Shown in pieces: positions 29,135-38,355 of a stretch of DNA of 64,000 bases (positions within the stretch are counted from its first letter, which is position 1; each line of letters starts with the position of its first letter). The stretch comes from an uncultured SAR86 cluster bacterium. Lineage in GTDB: Bacteria; Pseudomonadota; Gammaproteobacteria; Magnimaribacterales; D2472. Made by a program: the position numbers and the translations under genes. The notes beneath the pieces are model-generated. The model worked only from the letters and a program-made list of their open reading frames with translations. It did not search any database and was not told the DNA's origin. Location: contig CACBGD010000002.1 in NCBI GenBank assembly GCA_902538705.1, forward strand, positions 1-64,000. Reading direction: 5' to 3'.

Positions 29135-31231
29135 ATGAATAAATGTGTATACCTGAGTCTATCAGTTTTAATTTTAAATGGTTGTAATGAAATGAGTTCT
29201 AATAATCCTCCAAGTCCAAAAAAAATTCCCTATGAGCTAAAAGCACATGGTGACACAAGAATCGATAACTATTATTGGATGAGAGATGATTCACGATCTG
29301 ATCCTGAACTTATCGCATATCTTGAATCTGAAAATGAATATTTTAAAAAGTGGCATGATGCGAAAGTAAATTATCAAAGTGAGATCTATAAGGAGCTTAA
29401 AAATATGATCCCTATCGAGGAGGAAACTCTAAGAGTTAAGGATGGTAATTTTTACTACTACTCCAGGATTAGATCAGATCAGCAATATTCAACATATTAT
29501 AGAAATGATTCAACTGAGGAAATCCTGCTGGACGCAAATGAAGAAGCTAAGGGTAAAGAGTTCTATAACGCTGCTGGATTAAATATTTCTCCTGATGAAA
29601 ATCTTTTGCTTTATGGGGAGGATTTAAATGGAAGACGTGAATACACTTTACGAATAAAGGACTTAAGAAATAATAGATTATTGTCAGATGAGATAGTTAA
29701 AGTCTCTCCTAATGCAGTTTGGTCAAATGATTCAAAATATATAGTGTATGCAAAAAAAGATGAAGAGACATTAATACAAAATCAAATCTATCTTCATGAA
29801 TTGGGTACGAAACAATCTGAAGATAAATTAATTTATAAAGAGGGAGATAATGAATTCAATATTTGGTTATCTGAATCAAGAACTAAAAAATATATCTATA
29901 TCTATATAGAAAAAACTAATGCTAGTGAGGTTTGGTTAATGGATAAATCAAATCCATTGAAACCAATTCAATTAGTACTTAAGAGATCTGAGAATCATCT
30001 TTATTCAATTGAGGATGGAGGTGATTATTTTTATGCACTTTCAAATCACAATGATGCAAAGAATTTTAAAATCATGCGGTTTGGAGGATCAGATTTCGGT
30101 GACATAAATAAATGGGAAATCATTGTTGATGCAAGGAATACTCACTACATTGAAGATATGCTCACCTTTAATAAACATATAGTTATTCAATCAAGATTTG
30201 ATGGCATACCTATAATTGAAATATTAGATATTGATTCAAAAAAACTAACTCAAATAAAGATGAAAGATGAAGTTTATGATGTTGGCCTAGCATATAACAA
30301 TAACTTTGATTCATCTTTTTTTAGATATTCCTATTCATCATTAAATACATCACCTCAAATATATAAATATGATTTATTTAAAACTTCAAATACTATCGTA
30401 TGGAAAAAACAAGTTAAAAACTTTTTAGATTCAAGTTATGAAATAAAGAGAATTAAAACTGTTGCTAGAGATAAGACTGAGGTTCCAGTTTCAATCGTTT
30501 ATAAAAAAGGTATTGATACAAAGAATGCTCCTATGCTTATTTATGGATATGGTTCATATGGAATAAATATGGATTCTGGTTTTAGATCATCGATTGTTCC
30601 CCTTCTTGATAGAGGATTCATATTTGCTATCTCACAAATTAGAGGTGGTGCTGATATGGGTAGATTTTGGTATGAAGAAGGAAGAATGATGAAAAAGAAT
30701 AATACTTTCTTTGATTTTATAGATTCTACAAAATTCCTTATTGAAAATAATATTGGACATAAGAATAAAGTATTTGCAATGGGTGGAAGTGCTGGTGGCT
30801 TATTGATGGGTGCAGTTATAAATTATGAACCAGAACTCTATAAAGGAATCGTAAGTGCAGTCCCCTTCGTAGATGTCTTAACAACTATGTCTGATGAATC
30901 AATTCCTCTAACGACATTCGAATATGACGAATGGGGTAATCCAAATAATAAGGAGGAATATTTATATATGAAAACATATTCGCCTTATGACAATATCAAT
31001 AAGCTTAACTATCCAGCAGTTTTAGTAACTACAAGCTTATTTGATTCTCAAGTGCAGTATTTTGAACCTGCTAAATATGTTCCAAAGTTAAGAGAAAATT
31101 CTACTTCTGGTAATCCTGTTTTTCTCAATATAAATTTAGTTGGTGGTCATGGTGGTAAAAGTGGAAGGCTTGACTCTTTAAATGAAACAGCCCTAGATTA
31201 TTCATTCATTCTAAATATTTTGAATGATTAG
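29135..31231 (+). CDS. ptrB: Oligopeptidase B (S9A), predicted lipoprotein
   Basis: A 698-residue prolyl-oligopeptidase-family serine peptidase that cuts short peptides after basic residues. The beta-propeller domain begins at HGDTRIDNYYWMRDD; the catalytic domain has GYGSYGINMDSGF, the nucleophile in GGSAGGLLMG (near residue 552), VPFVDVLTTMSDESIPLT, the acid in TTSLFDSQVQY and the histidine in GGHGGKSGRLDS. These match E. coli PtrB closely, but E. coli PtrB is cytoplasmic, whereas this protein starts with a hydrophobic stretch and lipobox-like LNGC near residue 17. It converges with the giant S8 lipoprotein gene, sharing a TTAG stop overlap. Confidence 0.93.
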   Translation: MNKCVYLSLSVLILNGCNEMSSNNPPSPKKIPYELKAHGDTRIDNYYWMRDDSRSDPELIAYLESENEYFKKWHDAKVNYQSEIYKELKNMIPIEEETLRVKDGNFYYYSRIRSDQQYSTYYRNDSTEEILLDANEEAKGKEFYNAAGLNISPDENLLLYGEDLNGRREYTLRIKDLRNNRLLSDEIVKVSPNAVWSNDSKYIVYAKKDEETLIQNQIYLHELGTKQSEDKLIYKEGDNEFNIWLSESRTKKYIYIYIEKTNASEVWLMDKSNPLKPIQLVLKRSENHLYSIEDGGDYFYALSNHNDAKNFKIMRFGGSDFGDINKWEIIVDARNTHYIEDMLTFNKHIVIQSRFDGIPIIEILDIDSKKLTQIKMKDEVYDVGLAYNNNFDSSFFRYSYSSLNTSPQIYKYDLFKTSNTIVWKKQVKNFLDSSYEIKRIKTVARDKTEVPVSIVYKKGIDTKNAPMLIYGYGSYGINMDSGFRSSIVPLLDRGFIFAISQIRGGADMGRFWYEEGRMMKKNNTFFDFIDSTKFLIENNIGHKNKVFAMGGSAGGLLMGAVINYEPELYKGIVSAVPFVDVLTTMSDESIPLTTFEYDEWGNPNNKEEYLYMKTYSPYDNINKLNYPAVLVTTSLFDSQVQYFEPAKYVPKLRENSTSGNPVFLNINLVGGHGGKSGRLDSLNETALDYSFILNILND

Positions 31232-34200
31232 TTATCAGTCTTTCTTCGTTTCTGCTTATTATAGTCTTCTACTTTTATAGGCTTTCTCTTAAACACTAAT
31301 TGATTATTTAGGGAGAAGCCTGCGGTAGATTTATTTACTCTTAATGTAACAGCTGAATTTTCAATATCGTTTTCACCTAAATTAAAATATTCATCGGAAT
31401 TACTAATATCAGGATAATAATTATAGAACTCGCCAGGATCTGTTATGAAGTCATCAATAATAGTACTGAAGACCCAGTAATAGTCACCAGGAGGAATATT
31501 ATTAGCTGTAAATGCAAGTGATCCTTCTGGCATTTCAAGATAGTCATATACAGGTGACTCACCATTTGAATCTCTTAAAGTAAGGTAAATAGTTGGTACT
31601 GGAATAATTTCTCTATCAGGACCAACTTGAAATGATATTGATAGAACAACTGAATTTTCATTACTAAAAGTAACAGTTACATTTGATTGGTATAGCCCGT
31701 CAGGTAAAGAAGAGCGATCTAAGGAAACAGTATAATTACCAAAACCCTCTGAGTCAGCACTTGTAGAATTAATAGTAACAGCTGATGGAATGGCTGATTC
31801 TATAGAAACCACTGATAACTCACCATCTCCAACTTTATTAATATTGAAATCGAAGTTATTTACTTCTAAACCCATGTTATAGGTTGTTGTATCAATAGTC
31901 GCATAGGTAAAATCTAGCCCCTCATCACTTATTATTCTATTTACTGCTTTTTGAAGATTTAGAGCTCCATAACCAAACTCATCATCTTTTCCTTCATCAC
32001 CAACATCATCAGTTAGATGTCCATCGACTAAAAGACCTTCTACTTGAAATGGTTGTAAGGTTGGAACAAGGGCATAAAGTACAGCAATTGCACCAGAAAC
32101 ATGAGGAGATGCCATTGATGTTCCTTGATAAAAATTAAGATCCTCATTTGTGCTGAATGCCAAGATCCCATCACTATAACCATCTGCATTTACATCTGCA
32201 GTTAAATCACCTCCAGGAGCGGCAATATCAACCTGATCATTATAAGTCGAGTAATATGCTCTACCTCTTAAATAGTTAGTAGCACCTACCGATATGACAT
32301 TGTTACATGATGCTGGGTATCCGTAAAAACCTGGGGCCTCTTGAGCTTCATTACCTGATGAGGAAACGATTGTAATACCTGTATTATAAACATCGTTAAT
32401 TGCGTTTTGATAGGTGGCTCCACATGAGCCTCCTGTACTTCCTAAACTCATATTAATCACTTTGATTGGAACAGAACCAGAGTAAATGGTATTACTTCCA
32501 TTAGGAAGACCTGCAGCATATAACATGCCCTGGACAATGTCGCTTCTAAAACCAGTGCCATCTTGACCAAGGGCTCTGATAGGAACCGTTTGAATTCCAA
32601 AGCCATTAATATTTAAACCATCATTTAATGCAGAAATTGTTGTTGCAACATGAGTACCATGTGAGTCAGAAGCTGCTGCCGAGTCAGTTGGATCTGAATC
32701 ATATCCATCTCCATCACCAGCATTAGTGAAAGGCACAAAATCAAACCCGCCATCTGCAAATGCAGATGTAGTCCATGCAGTTGATGTGATTATAGGAGAA
32801 CCTGTATCAATTACAGCTACTGCAACATCTTTTACATCTTGCCCTATGGTAGTTAGCACAGAATCTAGACCAATCTGAGATAGACCCCATTGATAAGGCC
32901 AATAAGGATCATTTGTAAAATGAGCCTTAGCTTTAAAATCTAGTTCAAGATTTAATTTTGGATATTTTTGTCTATAGTGTTGAAGTAATTTCCAATGCTT
33001 CAAATATCTGACTTGAGATATATTACTTGACTCACTTAAATAATTATCACCAAAAATATCATTAAACTCTTTGTCTATATCAAATTCTATAACCCTTAAG
33101 CCTTTTGGTAGAATTTGGTTAGACTCTATTATTTTTGCATTTAAATCATTAAGCGATAAATCAAATTCAGGTCGAACATAAGTATTAATGTCAAAATCAT
33201 CACCAAAAGGAATGTATGAAATAAAACGGCTGTCGGCGTATTGATCCTTTATATCTCTCTGCGATGAAACTCCTGTGACATTAGATCCAAGAGTTAATAC
33301 ATATTTTGTATGTCCTGTAATAGCGCGAATGACAGCATAGAAAGTACCTGATTCAGGAAGAACAATTTGTCTAAAGGTATCTGTAGAATTTGATGTGTAT
33401 GCAAAGTCAGCAAGTTCACCATTTTCATCATATATGTACAGATCTGCGTTTAATCCATCAGTTGTACAACAGTAATAACTGCCGCCCTGCTCATAGATTA
33501 AACCTTCGATACTGAGTGTTAGTAATAAATTAGGAGCACCAGAAATTTTATACCAATCTATGGCATCTTCATTAAAAATCTCAATATAATCACAAAATCC
33601 TGGATTATCCGGATCTTCTAAACAGAATCCATCATCTCCAATATTTAGAACTTCTATCGAATTGTCTCCAATATGACCGATAACATCTGTGGGATTGAGT
33701 ATTACTTGAGCAGAGTCAATGTCATTATTAGGAGTTGGTGGATAATAAATAATGTCCGGAACATCTCCATCAATAGCAGTTAATGGGTTTGAATATAATG
33801 TACCTGATATTGACCAAGTATCTTTAACATCTGTAATTGTTATTCTCAAATCTAGAACAGTTGATAAACCATTGGCTTTATCTTCTGTTGCTGTTAATTG
33901 AACTAGGTATACATTATCAGTATCTGCATCAGATGGATTTTCATAGTCAACACCGGTAAAACTATTAAATCTTAAATTACCAACACCGCCTGAGACATTT
34001 GCTAATGACATTATTCCAGAGTCATCTCCACCTGTAATAGACCATGTGAATGTATCATTTTCTGGATCATTAATACTTATTGCAGCAATCAATCGAATAT
34101 TTTCTTCAATTGATATTTCCTCATTTAAATTAAATTCAGGTCCTTCATCAACATTAGTAATGGTGAGTTGAACATTTTGTGTTGTTCTATTAAAACCATC

Positions 34201-37200
34201 ATCGGCAAATATTATTAAGTCATAAACGTTATCACTATTTGCATCTGTTGGATTTTCGAAGTTAGCTCCACCAGAATATTTTAAAACCCCATCAAGGACT
34301 ATAAAATTTGTTGAATCATCACCTGATACACCAACTGTAATAGAATTATTTTCTGGATCAGTAACAGAAAATGTAGCTATATCTTCAGTATTTTCACTTA
34401 AAGTATATGAGGATTCTAAACCGCTAATTACTGGTGGATTATTTACTTCAAGAACTGTGATACTAATCTCTTCGCTGGTAGTTGTAAAAGAACCATCCTC
34501 GGCTGTAATAGAAATCTTATAAACATTATCACCATCATTATCTAATGGGTTAGAGAAGTCAGGAGCAGAAATAAATGAAAGGCTATTATCTAAAACAGAA
34601 AATAATGCTGCATCAGTACCTATTTTTCCAAGATTAACATCATTACCATCTGCATCTGATGTAGAAATATCAAAAACATTTGTTTGCCCGTTTGTAACTT
34701 CAACACTTGTAACAAGATCAACAAATACTGGAGCATTATCATTTAAGTTGTTGACAGATATTAATATATTTGGAGAAGTAGCAGTCAATGAACCATCACT
34801 GGCAATTACTGCAAATGAATATATATTGTCTTCATCTGAATCAGCAGGATTTTCAAAATCTGGAGTGTCAGCAAAAGAAACTCCACCTTCGCTATTAATG
34901 CTTAATGCCGATGCATCTTCACCTGTTAAAGTGTATGAAAGTTTGTCTCCATCTTCGTCAGATGCTGTTATAGAACCAAAAGATATTGTTATATTTTCAT
35001 CAACACTTATTTCACTAGCAATTGCACCAAATAGTGGAGATTCATTAACATCAGAAATGTTAACAGTCAAAGTTGAGGCAGCACTATAAAGTCCATCTGT
35101 GACAGTAACTATTAGCGAATAAGTATTTTGTACTTCAAAGTTTGCATTTTCATTTAAAGTGAGAGCACCTGTGTCTGCGATTGTAAAAGCTGCTGCATCT
35201 AAACCACTTATTGAAAATGATAAAACATCATTATCAGCATCTGTAGCAGAAATAGTGGCTACAGATTGTTGATTTTCAGGAACAGTAAAGGAATCACTTG
35301 AGGTAATAACTGGATCATTGTCATTAACATTTGTTATTGAAATCTCAACTTCCTGTGACGTTGTATTTAGATCATCACTAAAATTAACATTGAACAAATA
35401 AACATTATTAGAGTCTGAATCCTCTGGCTGCTCATAATCTTTTTGTGAAGAAGTGATGACAGCATTTAATCCATCAAATGACAAGTTAAATAAATTACTG
35501 TCTATACCTGACAGTGAAAAAGATATTGAATCTTCCTGAGGATCAGTTACAGAAAAGCTAATAAGAATCTCTTCATTCTCTAAAATTGACTGAGATGCAA
35601 GCCCTTCAATAATAGGATTACCCTCATTTTCAACATCTAAAATAGTAATTGATAAGTTATCAGTTGTAATATCTGAACCATCTGAAGCCTCAACAGTAAT
35701 ATCATATTGATTATCTCCATCTGAATCTCCTGGTGCCTCAAAGTCCGGATTTGAATTGAAAGTAATTTGACCTGAACTTGAAATTGATAATTTATTTGAA
35801 TCGGTACCGGTCAATGAAAAACCAATAGGATCATCTTCAACATCTTCCACTACAATTGAAAGAACAACTAGTGTGTTTTCATCAATTGAGGATGCAGTTA
35901 TAAAATCCTTGAAAACTGGTGGGTCATTTACACTGACTACTTCAACATCAACATTTGCTGTTGCTGATGTACCATCAACATTGACAGAATAAGAAAAAGT
36001 ATCTTGTCCAAAATAATTTTCATCCGGTGAATAGGTAATAATATTAGATGCATCAATTGAAACTTGGCCATTTTGAGCCTCTGATACTGATACAGATAAG
36101 CCGTAATAATCGTTTCCTGCGTCAATTACATCATTTGATAGAGGTGGAAACTGAATAATATTATCTTCATTAGTTATTATTGAATCATCCTCTAAAGATA
36201 TAGATTGATCCAATATAGCTTCATCAACATTTTGGTCTGAAGCAATTAAAGCATTGAGATTTGAGGCGTATGCAGATAATCGAGATGATTCAATGGATCC
36301 ATTTGCAAGAGCAATAACATCTGTAATAAATGCACCTGTTGCAAAATTAGAAATTGCAGCTGTTGCTGAAGAATTATTTCTTACAGAAATCTTTTTGATA
36401 ACTGACTGAAGAATACTCTTGAGATCAGAAGCGGAAGAATCTAAGCCATTTGACGTTAAAATACTTTCCGTAAAATTATTTATAAAAGATGAAGTTTCAA
36501 TATGTTCAGACAGATCAGAAACTCCAGCATCATAACTTTGCTGAATGTTTGCATAAAAAGTCTCAAAGAAAGTGCTTGAATCAAGAGATGATGTAATAAG
36601 TTCATTTACATATGCTTGAAGTGAATAAATTAAAACAAATACTTGTGCATTAGTTTCATAATATTTATTTAAGGCAGAACTCTCATTAAGACCGGAAATT
36701 GGATTTGTGCTATAAATATTTATAGACGAATCTAGATTAAAAAGAGTATTAAGGTCTGTATCTCCATTATTAACATAATCTAAAGACGTAAGGGACGAAA
36801 TTACCCTAGATTCATTTGATGAAGATTTATGGGATAAAGATAGATTACTAAAAGAAACACCAGATGTATCATCACCACCATCAAATGAAATGATATCTTG
36901 TGGATCATCAGGAAGTTCAAAAACACCTGAACCATCTGATGAAGAGGTTGGCTCACCATCATCAATGGTATAACTTGAATTTAAGTCAAGAACTACATTG
37001 GCTCCGGATATACCATTTATGCCAACAACTATTCCTTGTGCATTACCTATAACATTACTTGTGACAGTTCTTGAAGTTTTGCTACCTGCAGAATTTTGAC
37101 ACGTAAGCGTAAATGACTTTTGGCCAGCAACGGTAAAGGATAAAGTTTCTTCCCCAGATAAAGATTTTGCTCCTGTCCAGTCGCCTGAGGCAGTACATGA

Positions 37201-37386
37201 AGTTGCGTTAGATGTTGACCAAGTAATTGTTAAATCACCGGAAATATATATTTGAGGTGCAGAGATAGACATTGTAATTGATGCCGATGGAACAGATGGT
37301 GTTGAGGGTTCTCCTCCTCCACCTCCACCACCACAGCTAGAGATTACAAGTAAAGAAATTAAAAATATAGATAAACGAAGTTTCAT
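31228..37386 (-). CDS. Giant lipoprotein with cadherin-like repeats and subtilisin (S8) peptidase domain
   Basis: A 2052-residue surface protein. Lipobox SSCGGGGGGG; an Ig-like domain at about 35-110; a helical Ser/Asn-rich region to about 400; a tandem-Ig-type domain (NYFGQDTFSYSV); seven cadherin-like repeats of about 100 residues (about 490-1190); a PPC-like domain with cysteine pairs (about 1215-1365); then an S8 peptidase with Asp in VAVIDTG (near 1527), His in DSHGTHVA (near 1576) and Ser in GTSMASPHVSG (near 1756); and a beta-rich C-terminus. All three catalytic residues are present, so it should be active outside the cell. It is the largest gene here and follows the GH16 gene by 46 nt. 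The substrate is unknown. Confidence 0.9.
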   Translation of the reverse strand: MKLRLSIFLISLLVISSCGGGGGGGEPSTPSVPSASITMSISAPQIYISGDLTITWSTSNATSCTASGDWTGAKSLSGEETLSFTVAGQKSFTLTCQNSAGSKTSRTVTSNVIGNAQGIVVGINGISGANVVLDLNSSYTIDDGEPTSSSDGSGVFELPDDPQDIISFDGGDDTSGVSFSNLSLSHKSSSNESRVISSLTSLDYVNNGDTDLNTLFNLDSSINIYSTNPISGLNESSALNKYYETNAQVFVLIYSLQAYVNELITSSLDSSTFFETFYANIQQSYDAGVSDLSEHIETSSFINNFTESILTSNGLDSSASDLKSILQSVIKKISVRNNSSATAAISNFATGAFITDVIALANGSIESSRLSAYASNLNALIASDQNVDEAILDQSISLEDDSIITNEDNIIQFPPLSNDVIDAGNDYYGLSVSVSEAQNGQVSIDASNIITYSPDENYFGQDTFSYSVNVDGTSATANVDVEVVSVNDPPVFKDFITASSIDENTLVVLSIVVEDVEDDPIGFSLTGTDSNKLSISSSGQITFNSNPDFEAPGDSDGDNQYDITVEASDGSDITTDNLSITILDVENEGNPIIEGLASQSILENEEILISFSVTDPQEDSISFSLSGIDSNLFNLSFDGLNAVITSSQKDYEQPEDSDSNNVYLFNVNFSDDLNTTSQEVEISITNVNDNDPVITSSDSFTVPENQQSVATISATDADNDVLSFSISGLDAAAFTIADTGALTLNENANFEVQNTYSLIVTVTDGLYSAASTLTVNISDVNESPLFGAIASEISVDENITISFGSITASDEDGDKLSYTLTGEDASALSINSEGGVSFADTPDFENPADSDEDNIYSFAVIASDGSLTATSPNILISVNNLNDNAPVFVDLVTSVEVTNGQTNVFDISTSDADGNDVNLGKIGTDAALFSVLDNSLSFISAPDFSNPLDNDGDNVYKISITAEDGSFTTTSEEISITVLEVNNPPVISGLESSYTLSENTEDIATFSVTDPENNSITVGVSGDDSTNFIVLDGVLKYSGGANFENPTDANSDNVYDLIIFADDGFNRTTQNVQLTITNVDEGPEFNLNEEISIEENIRLIAAISINDPENDTFTWSITGGDDSGIMSLANVSGGVGNLRFNSFTGVDYENPSDADTDNVYLVQLTATEDKANGLSTVLDLRITITDVKDTWSISGTLYSNPLTAIDGDVPDIIYYPPTPNNDIDSAQVILNPTDVIGHIGDNSIEVLNIGDDGFCLEDPDNPGFCDYIEIFNEDAIDWYKISGAPNLLLTLSIEGLIYEQGGSYYCCTTDGLNADLYIYDENGELADFAYTSNSTDTFRQIVLPESGTFYAVIRAITGHTKYVLTLGSNVTGVSSQRDIKDQYADSRFISYIPFGDDFDINTYVRPEFDLSLNDLNAKIIESNQILPKGLRVIEFDIDKEFNDIFGDNYLSESSNISQVRYLKHWKLLQHYRQKYPKLNLELDFKAKAHFTNDPYWPYQWGLSQIGLDSVLTTIGQDVKDVAVAVIDTGSPIITSTAWTTSAFADGGFDFVPFTNAGDGDGYDSDPTDSAAASDSHGTHVATTISALNDGLNINGFGIQTVPIRALGQDGTGFRSDIVQGMLYAAGLPNGSNTIYSGSVPIKVINMSLGSTGGSCGATYQNAINDVYNTGITIVSSSGNEAQEAPGFYGYPASCNNVISVGATNYLRGRAYYSTYNDQVDIAAPGGDLTADVNADGYSDGILAFSTNEDLNFYQGTSMASPHVSGAIAVLYALVPTLQPFQVEGLLVDGHLTDDVGDEGKDDEFGYGALNLQKAVNRIISDEGLDFTYATIDTTTYNMGLEVNNFDFNINKVGDGELSVVSIESAIPSAVTINSTSADSEGFGNYTVSLDRSSLPDGLYQSNVTVTFSNENSVVLSISFQVGPDREIIPVPTIYLTLRDSNGESPVYDYLEMPEGSLAFTANNIPPGDYYWVFSTIIDDFITDPGEFYNYYPDISNSDEYFNLGENDIENSAVTLRVNKSTAGFSLNNQLVFKRKPIKVEDYNKQKRRKTDN
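33820..35922 (-). repeat. Seven cadherin-like repeats within the S8 lipoprotein
   Basis: Seven protein repeats of about 100 residues, each with a proline-rich start (PPVF, APVF, PPVI), SVDEN, a DADGD-type calcium-binding loop, NPxDxDxDNxY and a closing SITVxDVND-like strand. The DNA copies have diverged, so this is an old protein-level array and not a recent duplication. Calcium binding is inferred from the family. Confidence 0.8.
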
Positions 37387-37432
37387 CTTAAAGCTATTTT
37401 AAGTGAGTTTAATAGAAATAAAAAGGTGATAT

Positions 37433-38350
37433 CTAAAGTGTCTCATATAAAACCCAATCTATGAGTAATCTTTTGTTGTCTGAGCAGTTTGCAAGATCAT
37501 CAAAACTACATAAATCATTATTTTCGACATAGTTTCCTACAAAGTTTCCCCCAACTGCAACATTTAAAATCAAGTAAAAAACTTCATTAAATGGATAGTT
37601 TTCGTCAAATCCTATTTGAGATTTGGTAATCTCAAAAACAGAAATATCATCGTTAAGAAAAAATTTAAGTGAATCTTCCTCCCAAATTAAAGAAATCGTA
37701 TGGAATTTCTCATTTAAATTATCATCTTGGGATAGATAATGAGATCCACCCAAGTATTTATGGTTTGATGGGTCACTTCCAAAATGAATGGTTGAGAGTA
37801 TTTCTTGCATATTGTTGCCTCTAATTTCAGCTAAATCTATTTCACCACTTGCAGGCCAACCTCCGTATATAGATTCGCTTGGCATCATCCAAATTGCAGG
37901 CCACATCCCTACACCCTCAGGTGATCTAAATTTAACAGTAATTTTACCTGGGTAAGTAAAATCAACTTTATTTTTAGTTTCCAATTTTCCTGAAGTGTAG
38001 TTGAATCCATTTGTGTATTCATTAAGAGGAGTTATTCGAAGACATCCATTTAGAATATAAATATTATTTACACTGTTTGTATAATATTGTCTTTCATTAT
38101 TGCCCCAGCCTGGAATACCATATTCTGCTCCATTCCCAATAATTGAGGTCCAATTATTTGTATAGCTTGTCTCAATAAAATCATCCAACCAAATTACTTT
38201 ATCCAAGGGACCGTCATAATTTGTGCATTCTACGAGTTGATTACTAGATGAAGGTGGCTGATCAACTATTTGATTAATAATTGCTGAAGAGCCTCCGCTT
38301 CCACAACCAGCAATTATAAAGACACAAATTAGAAAATATAATCTAATCAA
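37433..38350 (-). CDS. GH16 family glycoside hydrolase lipoprotein (laminarinase-like)
   Basis: A 305-residue secreted glycosidase. Signal peptide with lipobox IAGC, then a GH16 beta-jelly roll: SGKLETKNKVDF, WPAIWMMP, and the catalytic GEIDLAEIRG (E-x-D-x-x-E, nucleophile and acid/base) near residue 175. The motif with a residue between D and E is the laminarinase/beta-1,3-glucanase type, so beta-glucans such as laminarin are the likely substrate (inferred). The start is TTG at 38350, 5 nt after the AGCS symporter stop. It lies between that transporter and the giant S8 lipoprotein. Confidence 0.9.
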   Translation of the reverse strand: MIRLYFLICVFIIAGCGSGGSSAIINQIVDQPPSSSNQLVECTNYDGPLDKVIWLDDFIETSYTNNWTSIIGNGAEYGIPGWGNNERQYYTNSVNNIYILNGCLRITPLNEYTNGFNYTSGKLETKNKVDFTYPGKITVKFRSPEGVGMWPAIWMMPSESIYGGWPASGEIDLAEIRGNNMQEILSTIHFGSDPSNHKYLGGSHYLSQDDNLNEKFHTISLIWEEDSLKFFLNDDISVFEITKSQIGFDENYPFNEVFYLILNVAVGGNFVGNYVENNDLCSFDDLANCSDNKRLLIDWVLYETL

Positions 38351-38355
38351 TTTTT

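Noticed and set aside
34748-35089. 113-residue plus-strand ORF inside the cadherin repeats
   Set aside because: Antisense shadow caused by the biased composition of the repeat region.
33820-35922. Periodic repeats considered as CRISPR or DNA tandem repeat
   Set aside because: Period of about 300 bp, diverged at the DNA level and in frame; they are cadherin-like protein repeats.
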